The notes under the pieces were generated by a model, which saw only the letters and a program-made list of their open reading frames with translations, was not told the origin of the DNA and ran no database searches. A stretch of DNA of 50,762 bases from Ovoidimarina sp050299695 (GTDB lineage: Bacteria; Pseudomonadota; Alphaproteobacteria; Rhodobacterales; Rhodobacteraceae): NCBI GenBank assembly GCA_050299695.1, contig JBNKWI010000016.1, forward strand, positions 1-50,762, given 5' to 3'. A program made the position numbers and the translations under genes. Positions 25,023 through 33,727 of this stretch are shown here, piece by piece (positions within the stretch are counted from its first letter, which is position 1; each line of letters opens with the position of its first letter).

Positions 25023-26192
25023 CTACAGGTTCAGGCCAACCCAGGCACCGTTTCTCCTGGACGAGCGCACGCATGCATCCACGAAGGCAACGCCCTCGAG
25101 CCCCTCGTCGAGCCCCGGGAAGACGACGTCCGAAGGGAGCGGCGACCCGGTCTCGGCGGCGTGGATCGCCCGGGCGGCTTCGGCATAGATATTGGCGAAC
25201 CCTTCCAGGTAGCCCTCGGGATGGCCCGGCGGCACGCGGGTGACCCGCGCCGCCGCCGCGCCGGCACCGGCGCCGCCTCGCGTGACAAGGCGCTTTTCCT
25301 TTCCGAGCGGCGTGAACCAGAGGTAGTTCGGGTCTTCCTGGGCCCATTCCAGCCCGCCCTTCGTGCCGTAGACACGCAGCCGCAAGGCGTTCTCGTTCCC
25401 GGGGGCGACCTGGCTGCACCACAGCATCCCCTTCGCCCCACCCTCGTAGCGCATCAGGACATGGCCGTTGTCGTCGACCCTCCGGCCCGGCACGAAGGCC
25501 GTCAGATCCGCGGCAAGCCGATCCAGCTTCAGACCCGTGACAAAATTCGCCAGGTTGAAGGCATGGGTGCCGATGTCGCCGGTCGATCCCCCCGCGCCCG
25601 ACCGCTCCGGATCGGTGCGCCAGTCGGCCTGCTTCTGCCCGGTCGCTTCCAGCGGCTCCGTGAGCCAGTCCTGAACGTATTCCACGTTGACCAGCCGGAT
25701 CTCGCCCAGTTCGCCCGCTGCGACCATCTCCATGGCCTGACGGATCATCGGATAGCCGGTGTAGTTGTGCGTCAGGGCAAAGACGACGCCGGACTCCCTG
25801 GCAGCCTTGGCCAGCCGCTTCGCTTCCGGCAGGGTCGCCGTCAGCGGCTTGTCGCAGATCACGTGAATTCCGCGCTTGAGGAACTGCATCGCAACCGGCG
25901 CATGCATGTGGTTCGGCGTGACGATGGCCACCACGCGGACGCCGTCCTTTCTGCGGGCTTCCCTTTGGGCCATTTCCCGGAAGTTGGCATAGGCCCGGCC
26001 GACCCCGAGATCGGCCGCCGACGCCAGCGACTTTTCGGGGTCCGAAGAGAAACATCCCGCAACCAGTTCATACTGGTCGTCGATGCGGGCAGCGATGCGG
26101 TGGACCGCACCGATGAAGGCGTCCCGCCCACCGCCGACCATTCCAAGCCGCAAGCGGGGTTCGCGGGCCGTGTGTGCAGCGTCAATCGGCAT
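25023..26192 (-). CDS. Gfo/Idh/MocA family NAD(P)-dependent sugar dehydrogenase
   Basis: A 389-residue oxidoreductase with an N-terminal Rossmann fold (LRLGMVGGGRDAFIGAVHR, about residues 14-32), the family motif IVTPNHMHAPVAM, the catalytic-site EKP equivalent ICDKPLT and GGSTGDIGTHAFNLANF with the conserved Asp/His pair. Such enzymes oxidise or reduce sugars, inositols or 3-keto sugars. The start at 26192 is chosen because GGAGTGA lies just upstream and the preceding isomerase stop is 4 nt before it. It is last in the LacI-linked sugar cluster. Confidence 0.9.
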   Translation of the reverse strand: MPIDAAHTAREPRLRLGMVGGGRDAFIGAVHRIAARIDDQYELVAGCFSSDPEKSLASAADLGVGRAYANFREMAQREARRKDGVRVVAIVTPNHMHAPVAMQFLKRGIHVICDKPLTATLPEAKRLAKAARESGVVFALTHNYTGYPMIRQAMEMVAAGELGEIRLVNVEYVQDWLTEPLEATGQKQADWRTDPERSGAGGSTGDIGTHAFNLANFVTGLKLDRLAADLTAFVPGRRVDDNGHVLMRYEGGAKGMLWCSQVAPGNENALRLRVYGTKGGLEWAQEDPNYLWFTPLGKEKRLVTRGGAGAGAAAARVTRVPPGHPEGYLEGFANIYAEAARAIHAAETGSPLPSDVVFPGLDEGLEGVAFVDACVRSSRRNGAWVGLNL

Positions 26193-26196
26193 GGGT

Positions 26197-27252
26197 TCAC
26201 TCCAGTCCAAGCATTCTGCGATTGGCGGCGCGATCGGTGCCCGCCCCGGCGAAGTCATCGAAGGCCTTTTCCGTCTGGCGAATCATGTGAGCCCTGACGA
26301 ATTCCGCGCCTTCCCGCGCGCCGTCTTCCGGATGCTTGAGACAGCATTCCCACTCCACGACCGCCCAGCCCTCGAATCCGTACTGGGTGAGCTTCGAGAA
26401 GATGGCTCGGAAATCGACCTGGCCATCGCCCAGCGACCGGAAGCGACCGGCACGGTCGATCCAGGACTGGTAGCCGCCATAGACGCCCTGCCGCCCCGTG
26501 GGATTCAACTCGGCATCCTTGACATGGAACATCTTGATCCGCTCGTGGTAGATGTCGATATTGGAAAGATAATCAAGGTGTTGCAGAACATAATGCGACG
26601 GGTCGTAGAGCATGTTCGCACGCTTGTGGCCCTTCACCCGGTCAAGAAACATCTCGAAGCTGACGCCATCGTGCAGGTCTTCTCCGGGGTGGATCTCGTA
26701 GGCCACATCCACTCCACACGCCTCGGCATGATCGAGGATCGGCAGCCAGCGGCGGGCCAGTTCGTCGAAGGCCTCCTCCACCAGCCCCGCCGGTCTCTGC
26801 GGCCACGGGTACACGAACGGCCAAGCCAGCGCCCCGGAAAAGGTGGCATGTGCGGTCATCCCGAAGTTCTTCGAGGCCGAAAGCGCCTTCTTCACCTGAT
26901 CGACGGCCCACTCGGCGCGCGCCTTGGGGTTGCCGCGCACGGCCGGAGCGGCGAAACCGTCGAACGCGGTGTCATAGGCGGGATGCACCGCCACGAGCTG
27001 GCCCTGCAGGTGGGTCGAAAGTTCGGTGAGCTGCAGTCCCGCCTCGCGGGCGATCCCCTCCACCTCGTCGCAATAGGTCTTCGAGCTGGCCGCCTTGTCG
27101 AGGTCGAACAGCCTTTGGTCCCACGACGGAATCTGAACGCCAGAGTAGCCGCACTCGGCCGCCCATGACGTGATCGACTTCCACGAATTGAACGGCGCCG
27201 CGTCGCCTGCGAACTGCGCCAGGAAAAGCGCAGGCCCCTTCATCGTGCCCAT
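26197..27252 (-). CDS. sugar phosphate isomerase/epimerase-like TIM-barrel protein
   Basis: A 351-residue AP-endonuclease-2/xylose-isomerase-like TIM barrel. Typical segments are ECGYSGVQIPSWD, LQLTELSTHLQGQ, VDVAYEIHPGEDLHDG (metal-ligand Glu and His), ANMLYDPSHY, IKMFHVKDAE and WAVVEWECC (Glu). Metal-binding residues are thus present. Together with the adjacent Gfo/Idh enzyme it resembles pairs that process keto-sugars or inositols; the exact reaction is unknown. AAAAGGAGAG lies 6-7 nt upstream of ATG 27252. It follows the binding-protein gene after a 284-bp gap. Confidence 0.85.
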   Translation of the reverse strand: MGTMKGPALFLAQFAGDAAPFNSWKSITSWAAECGYSGVQIPSWDQRLFDLDKAASSKTYCDEVEGIAREAGLQLTELSTHLQGQLVAVHPAYDTAFDGFAAPAVRGNPKARAEWAVDQVKKALSASKNFGMTAHATFSGALAWPFVYPWPQRPAGLVEEAFDELARRWLPILDHAEACGVDVAYEIHPGEDLHDGVSFEMFLDRVKGHKRANMLYDPSHYVLQHLDYLSNIDIYHERIKMFHVKDAELNPTGRQGVYGGYQSWIDRAGRFRSLGDGQVDFRAIFSKLTQYGFEGWAVVEWECCLKHPEDGAREGAEFVRAHMIRQTEKAFDDFAGAGTDRAANRRMLGLE

Positions 27253-27536
27253 GGTCTCTCTCCTTTTCCTACCCTCATTCCGTTTCGCCGCCCAATGTCT
27301 CCGGGGCGGCAAGGCCGGCGCTCGTTGCGGCCGCGTCAGGCGAAGTCGCGCAAGCCTCCGGTCGTCTCCATGCGATCGAGGTCACCTCGAACCGGCCGCG
27401 GATGAGCCCGCGGCAACGATACAGCGGACCGGCGGCCGGGCCCCGACCTGACATCACCTTGGTCGTTGCCGCAGGGTGTGGCGACGGTGTCGCCGCCACT
27501 CCCTTTTCTCGAGACGCGCTAGGCCGCGCCGTCCGA
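27253..27536. other. 284-bp gap inside the sugar cluster
   Basis: The gap separates the isomerase gene from the upstream ABC binding-protein gene, both minus. I see no coding frame with support and no strong terminator; several short G/C-rich inverted repeats occur, including GTGGCGACGGTGTCGCCGCCAC-like sequence near 27479-27500. The gap may hold an mRNA-processing or attenuation element, or a promoter for the two enzyme genes. Confidence 0.4.
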
Positions 27537-28496
27537 TCAGAACGGCGTTCCTTCGTAGTCGAAGTCCTTGGCGTTGTCCTTGGTGATGAGCGTCGAGTCG
27601 ATGATGTAGCTCCCGTTGACCTGCAGGCCGGCGACGTACTTCAGCGCCGTCACCTCGATCGCCAGGCCGATCATCGCCGGGTTGTAGCTGACATCGACCG
27701 GGACCTGCTCGGAACCGCCTTCGACCATCTTGATGATCTGGTTCATGCCGGCGCCGCCGACCGCCCACATCTCGTCCTGCCGCCCGGCTTCCTTGAGGGC
27801 CTTGAGAACGCCGATCAGGATGTCGTCGTCCTGGCACCAGACGGCGTCGATGTGGTCGTACTTGGTCAGGAAGTCCTGCATGACCTTGTAGCCGTCGTCC
27901 CGGTTCCAGTTGGCGAACTGGCTGTCGAGAACCTCGATTCCTGTGCCCTCGATTCCGTCCATGAACGCGTCAAAGCGCTGTTTGTCGATCGGGATCGGCA
28001 GCCCGCGCAGGATCACGATCTTGCCGCCTTGCGGCAGCTTTTCCTTGAAGTAGGACGCGGTGACGGCGCCGAGGCCGGGGTTGTCGCCCGCGACATAGAG
28101 ATCCTCGATCCCGGACTGGCTGAGCTGGCGGTCGACGACCGTCACCCATTTGCCGGCCTCTTTCACCTTCTTGATCGAGGCCGTCATCGCATCGGGATCG
28201 CCCGGCAGGATGACCAGCGCGTCGATGTTGCGGGTGGTCACCATGTCCTCCAGGTCTGCGGCCTGCTTGGTGGAATCCGGTGCCGACTGGAACACGAACT
28301 CCAGGTTCGGATAGGCCTCGGACAGGCGGTCCACCGCCTTCTGGGCGAAGAAGTTGACGCCGCCGGTCCAGCCGTGATCCGCGGTGGGGACCGACACCCC
28401 GATGGTATAGGTCATTTCGTCGGAAATCGCCGGCGTCGCCATGGCCAGCCCGGCGGCCACAAGCCCGGCTGTCGCGATCCTGTTGAGTAGTGTCAT
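27537..28496 (-). CDS. sugar ABC transporter periplasmic binding protein (RbsB-like)
   Basis: A 319-residue exported protein: signal peptide MTLLNRIATAGLVAAGLAMA with cleavage near AIS-DEM, then a type I periplasmic binding fold (YTIGVSVPTADHGWTGG, IDALVILPGDPDAM, VVDRQL, GGKIVILRG, IDAVWCQDDDILIGVLKAL). It should deliver a monosaccharide or polyol to the RbsC/RbsA-like proteins encoded just upstream; the ligand cannot be read from the sequence. GGAGGAGA precedes ATG 28496. It lies 44 nt after the permease gene. Confidence 0.9.
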   Translation of the reverse strand: MTLLNRIATAGLVAAGLAMATPAISDEMTYTIGVSVPTADHGWTGGVNFFAQKAVDRLSEAYPNLEFVFQSAPDSTKQAADLEDMVTTRNIDALVILPGDPDAMTASIKKVKEAGKWVTVVDRQLSQSGIEDLYVAGDNPGLGAVTASYFKEKLPQGGKIVILRGLPIPIDKQRFDAFMDGIEGTGIEVLDSQFANWNRDDGYKVMQDFLTKYDHIDAVWCQDDDILIGVLKALKEAGRQDEMWAVGGAGMNQIIKMVEGGSEQVPVDVSYNPAMIGLAIEVTALKYVAGLQVNGSYIIDSTLITKDNAKDFDYEGTPF

Positions 28497-28540
28497 GTCT
28501 TCGTCTCCTCCCCTTTGTGCCCCCTTGCGGGCGTTGGAAA

Positions 28541-29551
28541 TCAGTTGGCGCGCCTCGGCCGCTGCAGAAGCACCGCGATGATGATGATGGCGCCCTGGAA
28601 CGCCTGGTTCAGATAGGGGCTGATCAGGCTCTGAAGGTTCAGGATGTTGCCGATCAGTTCGAGGATGATCACGCCGACGACCGTTCCCCAGATCCGCCCG
28701 AAACCGCCCTTGAGCATCGTACCGCCGATGATCACCGCGGCGATCGCCTGCAACTCCCACAAGACGGCGGTCGAGGCGTTGGCCGAGCCGAATTTCGGCA
28801 CATAGAGGACCGCGGCGACGCCGACGAGGAAGCCTTGCAGTAGATAGGTCAGGAGCCGAACCCGGTCGACATGGATCGCCGAGTACCGCGCGACCTGCTC
28901 GTTCGACCCGATCGCGGAGACGTACCGGCCGAAGGTCGTTCGCCTGAGCACGACCTCGGCGACGAGTGCGACAAGGGCGAAGACGAGGATCGGCACGGGG
29001 ATGCCGAGGACTGCGCCGCCATAGACCGGCTCGTAGACATTGGCGACCTGGAAGTTCAGGTTGAGCGTGCCGCCGTCCGCAAGGAAGGTGATCAGCGCAC
29101 GGAAAATTCCCAGGGACCCGAGCGTGACGATGAACGGCTCGATCCGTCCGGCGGTGACAAGGATGCCGTTGAAGGCACCGGCCGCCAGTCCGATCAGCAG
29201 CCCGGCGACGATCCCGACCGCGATCACCCCGACGCCAGCGCCAAGGGTGGGCACCAGGGTATTGATGACGATGATCATCACTCCGGCGGTGAACGCCGCC
29301 ATCGAACCGACCGACAGGTCGAGCCCCCCCGAGGTGATGACGAATGTCGCGCCGACCGCGATCACGCCGATGAACGAGGCGCGCGCCACGATGTTGGCCA
29401 GATTGGCAAGGGTCAGGAAGTTGCCGTTCAACAGCGTACCCAGCACCAGAAGCAGGCCCAGCGCAATCAGCGGCCCCAGGACACTCAACCGCAGCCGCGG
29501 CGCAGGTCCGGCTGCCGCGCGCACGTCTGATTTCTCGGCGGCCTCGTTCAC
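28541..29551 (-). CDS. sugar ABC transporter permease (RbsC-like)
   Basis: A 336-residue inner-membrane protein with eight or more hydrophobic segments and RbsC-family signatures: VITSGGLDLSVGSM, GAFNGILVTAGRIEPFIVTLG, TTFGRYVSAIGSNEQVARYSAI (the cytoplasmic loop contacting the ATPase) and IGGTMLKGGFGRIWGT. The start is GTG at 29551, whose GTGA overlaps the ATPase stop, indicating translational coupling. Confidence 0.92.
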   Translation of the reverse strand: MNEAAEKSDVRAAAGPAPRLRLSVLGPLIALGLLLVLGTLLNGNFLTLANLANIVARASFIGVIAVGATFVITSGGLDLSVGSMAAFTAGVMIIVINTLVPTLGAGVGVIAVGIVAGLLIGLAAGAFNGILVTAGRIEPFIVTLGSLGIFRALITFLADGGTLNLNFQVANVYEPVYGGAVLGIPVPILVFALVALVAEVVLRRTTFGRYVSAIGSNEQVARYSAIHVDRVRLLTYLLQGFLVGVAAVLYVPKFGSANASTAVLWELQAIAAVIIGGTMLKGGFGRIWGTVVGVIILELIGNILNLQSLISPYLNQAFQGAIIIIAVLLQRPRRAN

Positions 29552-31071
29552 GCCGCACCCCTGTTTGCGATGCCCATCTGGTATCTCACGATTTGCTCCT
29601 CGTTGATTTCCGTGCCGCTGAGCTCTCCGGCGATCCGTCCGGCGCGCATGATCAGCACGCGATGGCTCAGGCCGATGACTTCCTGCAGTTCCGACGAGAT
29701 CAGGATGATCGACTTCCCCTCGGCCGCCAGCGCCGCGATGATGTGGTAGATCTGTTCCTTGGTCCCGACGTCGATCCCGCGCGTCGGCTCGTCCATGATG
29801 ATGATCTCGGGCTCGGCCTCCATGGTCTTGCCCAGCATCAGCTTCTGCTGGTTGCCCCCCGACAGCTGCCCGGCATTCACCGCGGCGTCGCGGGCGCGGA
29901 TGTCGAAGCGGCGCGTGGCCCTCTCGAGCGCGGCAATTTCGCTGGCCGAATCGACGAAGCCGCCCTTCAGGTGCCGGGCAAGGGTCAGCAATGTCAGGTT
30001 CGGCCGGAGCCCCATATTGACCAGCAGGCCTTTTCCCTTCCGGTCCTTGGTCATGTAGGCAAGGCCCCGTGCGACGGCCTGTGCCAGCCCGGCGAAATTG
30101 ATCGGGCTGCCATGCAGCTCGATGGTCCCCGACGTTCGGTGCGCCAGACCGACGACAGCCTCCGCAACGGCGGTGCGCCCCGAGCCGATCAGGCCGGCGA
30201 AGCCCAGGATCTCGCCCCGGCGCAGCTCGAACGACACGCTGCCGACATCCTTCGTGGTCAGGTCGCGCACTGCCAGGACGATCGGCGCATCGACATCCGG
30301 CTCGGCCTTGGGCGGGTAGAGATGGGACAGTTCGCGACCGACCATCATCTGGGCCGCGGTCTCCGACGTCAAACTCGATGCGTCCACGGTGGCGATGAGC
30401 TGGCCATCGCGCAGCACGGTGACCCGGTCCGCGAGTTCCAGCACCTCGTCCAACTTGTGCGAAATGAAGATGACGGCGACCCCCTTCGCCGTCAGCCGCC
30501 GGATCTGCTCGAAGAGCGTCTCGGTTTCGGCCGCGGACAGCACCGCCGTCGGTTCATCCATGATCAGGACACGGGCGTCGCGGCTGACGGCCTTGGCGAT
30601 CTCGATCATCTGCCGGTCGGCGATCGACAATTCGGCGATGCGGGTCGTCGGGCTCACGGAGACATGCAGACGGTCGAGGAGATCCTGCGCCGCCCGGCGC
30701 ATCGCATTGACATCGAGGAGCCCGCGACGGGTGATCTCGCGCCCGAGAAAGATCGAGTCCATCACCGTCAGGTGCTCGGCGAGATTGAACTCCTGATGGA
30801 TCAGTACGATCCCAAGCGCCTCGGCCTGGCCGTAGGGAGGCAGAGCGATGGACTTGCCGTCGAAGCTGAGCGTGCCGGAGGACGGCTGCTCGAAGCCCGA
30901 CAGGATCTTCATGAGCGTGGATTTGCCGGCCCCGTTCTCACCGATGATCGCGTGAACCTCGCCAGGCCGCACGTCAAAATCGATGCTGAAGAGGACCGGC
31001 ACCTCTCCGAACGATTTTGAAATCCTGCCGGCTGCCAGGACAGGCGGTCGGCCGCCGTCGCCGCTGAGCAT
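29548..31071 (-). CDS. sugar ABC transporter ATP-binding protein, two ABC domains (RbsA-like)
   Basis: A 507-residue tandem ATPase. The first domain has Walker A GENGAGKST (about residues 45-53), a non-canonical signature LSIADRQM and Walker B VLIMDEPT. The second has a reduced Walker A GLIGSGRTA, the signature LSGGNQQK and Walker B IIMDEPTRGID. This asymmetry is normal for RbsA/MglA/XylG-type proteins. GGGAGGGG lies 6-8 nt before ATG 31071. It is the first gene of the cluster and is divergent from the LacI regulator across tandem operators. Confidence 0.93.
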   Translation of the reverse strand: MLSGDGGRPPVLAAGRISKSFGEVPVLFSIDFDVRPGEVHAIIGENGAGKSTLMKILSGFEQPSSGTLSFDGKSIALPPYGQAEALGIVLIHQEFNLAEHLTVMDSIFLGREITRRGLLDVNAMRRAAQDLLDRLHVSVSPTTRIAELSIADRQMIEIAKAVSRDARVLIMDEPTAVLSAAETETLFEQIRRLTAKGVAVIFISHKLDEVLELADRVTVLRDGQLIATVDASSLTSETAAQMMVGRELSHLYPPKAEPDVDAPIVLAVRDLTTKDVGSVSFELRRGEILGFAGLIGSGRTAVAEAVVGLAHRTSGTIELHGSPINFAGLAQAVARGLAYMTKDRKGKGLLVNMGLRPNLTLLTLARHLKGGFVDSASEIAALERATRRFDIRARDAAVNAGQLSGGNQQKLMLGKTMEAEPEIIIMDEPTRGIDVGTKEQIYHIIAALAAEGKSIILISSELQEVIGLSHRVLIMRAGRIAGELSGTEINEEQIVRYQMGIANRGAA

Positions 31072-31125
31072 GCGAATCCCCTCCCCTGGGCCCGCAATGG
31101 GCGGAGTTTGACACTCCTCTCCTCT

Positions 31126-31161
31126 ATGTAAAGGTTTTCATAGTGATGTAAAGGTTTACAT
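31126..31161. promoter_or_regulatory. tandem LacI-type operators
   Basis: Two 16-bp sites lie between the divergent rbsA-like and lacI-like genes. ATGTAAAGGTTTACAT (31146-31161) is a perfect 7-bp inverted repeat around GG. ATGTAAAGGTTTTCAT (31126-31141) matches it with one change. Their centres are 20 bp apart, about two helical turns, so two repressor dimers could bind on one DNA face. A TTGACA hexamer at 31108-31113 points towards the regulator gene, although no good -10 box is obvious. Confidence 0.75.
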
Positions 31162-31202
31162 TGGACGTGGTTATCGGGTTTGTTCCCAGCACTGGGGCGA
31201 CG

Positions 31203-32282
31203 ATGTCGATCGGGCAGAAAGCTTCAGACCGGACTGGATTGCCGCCGTTGGAGCTCGGGGTGTCGCATTCGAAACTGGCCAATATCGAGGATGTCGCGGC
31301 CATGGCCGGCGTCTCCATCGCCACGGTCAGCCGCGCGATCAACGAACCCGAAAAGGTTGCCGATGCCACGCGCCGGCGGGTGACAGAAGCAATCGCCCGG
31401 ACCGGGTACACGACCAATGCGATGGCCCGCTCGCTCAGGCTCAAGCGCAGCAAGATGATCCTGATCCTGGCTCCCGATGTCGGCGATCCGAACTTCTCGA
31501 ACATCCTGGTCGGGCTCGAAACCGAGGCAAGCAAGCGCGGCTACGGAGTCCTGATCGGAAACACCCAGAGCGATCCGGAGCGCGAGACGCAATACCTGCG
31601 GTTCATCAGCTCGAACCAGGCGGACGGCCTGATCCTCCTCACCGGCCATTTGCCCTTCGGCATGGCTGCCGGCGGACAGAAGAACCGTCTCCCGCCAACC
31701 GTCGCGGTGAACGAACCCGTCCCGGGCGGCGAAATTCCCTTCGTCGGCGTCGACAACTTCGCCGCCGCCCGGATCGCCGCCGAGCACCTGATCGCGCAGC
31801 GCCACCGGCGGATCGCCTTCATCGGCCACTCTGCCAGCCGGACCGTCGCGCAACTGCGCGAAAACGGGTATCAGACGGCCCTGCGGGAATCGGGAATACC
31901 AATAGACCCGATGCTGATCATGGATGGCGACGGCACCACCGAAAGCGGGCGTCTGGCCGCCGAGCACATGTTCGTGCGCGACGTGCTCCCGACGGCGTTC
32001 CTGTGCGTCAACGATGCCACGGCGCTCGGCGTGATGATTGCGCTGAATGCGCGCGGCTGCGACCTGCCCCGGGAGTTTTCGGTCATGGGCTTCGACGACA
32101 TTTCCTACGCGAATTTCGTGACGCCCTCGCTGACGACCATGAAGCAGCCGCGTTCGAAGATCGGCGAAACGGCGATGAACCTGCTCCTGGGCGTCATCGA
32201 AGGCAAGAACACCGAAACCAGGGAGGTCCTGCTTCGCAGCGAACTGATCCTGCGCAATTCGGTGGCAAAGCTGTCGCGCTGA
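31203..32282 (+). CDS. LacI-family transcriptional regulator
   Basis: A 359-residue regulator with a LacI helix-turn-helix and hinge (IEDVAAMAGVSIATVSRAIN, then DATRRRVTEAIARTGYTTNAMARSLR), and a periplasmic-binding-like effector domain (ILAPDVGDPNFSNILVGLE, FVGVDNFAAARIAAEHLI, CVNDATALGVM, VMGFDDISYANFVTPSLTT). It most likely represses the divergent sugar cluster and itself through the two operators upstream. The ATG at 31203 has a weak ribosome site. A GTG at 31260 with GGAG 6 nt upstream would put the helix-turn-helix closer to the N-terminus, as is usual, and is a serious alternative. Confidence 0.9.
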   Translation: MSIGQKASDRTGLPPLELGVSHSKLANIEDVAAMAGVSIATVSRAINEPEKVADATRRRVTEAIARTGYTTNAMARSLRLKRSKMILILAPDVGDPNFSNILVGLETEASKRGYGVLIGNTQSDPERETQYLRFISSNQADGLILLTGHLPFGMAAGGQKNRLPPTVAVNEPVPGGEIPFVGVDNFAAARIAAEHLIAQRHRRIAFIGHSASRTVAQLRENGYQTALRESGIPIDPMLIMDGDGTTESGRLAAEHMFVRDVLPTAFLCVNDATALGVMIALNARGCDLPREFSVMGFDDISYANFVTPSLTTMKQPRSKIGETAMNLLLGVIEGKNTETREVLLRSELILRNSVAKLSR

Positions 32283-32368
32283 AGACGTCCGTTCCCATTC
32301 GCCAAGCCGCTTGCGAGCGCCGCGCGAAAGGGAGAAAACCCTGCCCGGACCCAGACCGGAAACACCCG

Positions 32369-33634
32369 ATGCAATCCAGCCCTTTCGCCGCCCAGCCCCG
32401 TCTCCTCGACGAGATCCGCGCCCGCTTCGCCCATGTGGAAGAATGCCCCTTCACCGGCCCCCGGATCTTCTTCGAAAACGCCGGCGGCGCGCTGACGCTG
32501 AACGCCGTCGCCGAGACCAGCGCGCGCTTCGCCGCGATCCCCGACAACCAGGGCCGCGACAACCCCGCCTCCCAGACGCTGCAGGCGGTGATCGACCGGG
32601 CCCGCGCCGACATGGCGATCTTCTTCAACGCGCCCGAAGGGCATTTCTTCGTCGGCGAAAGCGGCACCGAGCTCACCTTCCGCCTGATCCGCGCCGCGGT
32701 GATGGGCGCCCCCGATGGCGGCGCGGTGATCGGCTCCACGATCGAACACCCCGCCTCCCGAAGCGCCGCACAATACTGGGCGGCAACCGCCGGCAAGCCC
32801 TACATCTCCGTGCCCCATGACGACGCTACCGGCCTCGTGACCCCCGAAGCCTACGCCGCCCGCGTCACCCCCGACACCCGCGTCGCCACGATCCTCCACA
32901 CCTCCCCGGTGACCGGCATGGGCATCGACGTGAAGGGCGTCGCCGCCGCGATCCGCGCCAAGGCACCCGAGGCTCTCATCATCGTCGACGGCATCCAGCA
33001 CGCCTCGCATGGGCAGATCGACATCGAAAGCTACGGCATCGACGGTTACGTGATCTCGCCCTACAAGGTGTTCTCCCGCCACGGCTACGGCCTCGCCTGG
33101 GTTTCCGACCGGCTCCGCCACCTGCGCCATGAACGGCTGATCGCCAGCCCCGAAGGCGGCTGGGAATTCGGCACCCGCGACACCGGCGCCTACGCGACCT
33201 TCTCCGACGTGGTCGCCTATTTCGATTGGCTCGGCGGCGAGCTTACCGATACGACCGACCGCCGCGCGCGGATTGAGGCCGCCGGCGCCGCGATCCACGC
33301 CCACGAGACCGCACTCACCCACGCGATGCTCCACGGCACCGGCAACCTCAAGGGCCTCGCCGAACTCCCCGGCATCCATATCCTCGGTGGCATCGAAAAC
33401 CCCGCCCGCGAAGGCCTCGTCTCGTTCTGGTCCGACCGGCTCGCGGCCCCCGAGATCGTCGCCCGCCTCAATGCCGAAGGCATCCGCACACATACCCGCA
33501 AGGCCGACCACTATTCCGGAAACGTGCTCGACCCGCTCGGCCTTCCGGCCTGCGTCCGCGTCTCGCTCTGCCACTACAATTCCGAGGAGGAGGTCGCCCG
33601 TTTCCTCTCGGTCATGCAGACCATCGCCGCCTGA
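32369..33634 (+). CDS. class V aminotransferase-fold PLP enzyme
   Basis: A 421-residue PLP protein of the cysteine-desulfurase/isopenicillin-epimerase fold: FFENAGGALTLNAV near the N-terminus, GESGTELTFRLI, STIEHPASRSAAQYW, LIIVDGIQHASHGQID (PLP Asp and His) and VISPYKVFSRHGYGLAW with the Schiff-base Lys. At the C-terminus the loop that carries the catalytic Cys in desulfurases (HHC-type) reads KADHYSGNVLDPLG, so a desulfurase role is unlikely. The reaction is unknown. No clear Shine-Dalgarno precedes the ATG. It follows the LacI gene by 86 nt and may be co-transcribed. Confidence 0.8.
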   Translation: MQSSPFAAQPRLLDEIRARFAHVEECPFTGPRIFFENAGGALTLNAVAETSARFAAIPDNQGRDNPASQTLQAVIDRARADMAIFFNAPEGHFFVGESGTELTFRLIRAAVMGAPDGGAVIGSTIEHPASRSAAQYWAATAGKPYISVPHDDATGLVTPEAYAARVTPDTRVATILHTSPVTGMGIDVKGVAAAIRAKAPEALIIVDGIQHASHGQIDIESYGIDGYVISPYKVFSRHGYGLAWVSDRLRHLRHERLIASPEGGWEFGTRDTGAYATFSDVVAYFDWLGGELTDTTDRRARIEAAGAAIHAHETALTHAMLHGTGNLKGLAELPGIHILGGIENPAREGLVSFWSDRLAAPEIVARLNAEGIRTHTRKADHYSGNVLDPLGLPACVRVSLCHYNSEEEVARFLSVMQTIAA

Positions 33635-33727
33635 CCGACGCTCGTTTCAGACATCTTCTGTCGTAATCGGATGCGACACGGCGCAGGCGCCGCGTGACGG
33701 TGACGCCAGACCACGCCGGACGGATCC

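Noticed and set aside
24722..25243. A 173-codon plus-strand frame in the gap before the Gfo/Idh gene.
   Set aside because: Its second half overlaps the well-supported Gfo/Idh gene on the other strand; no ribosome site and no recognisable protein features.
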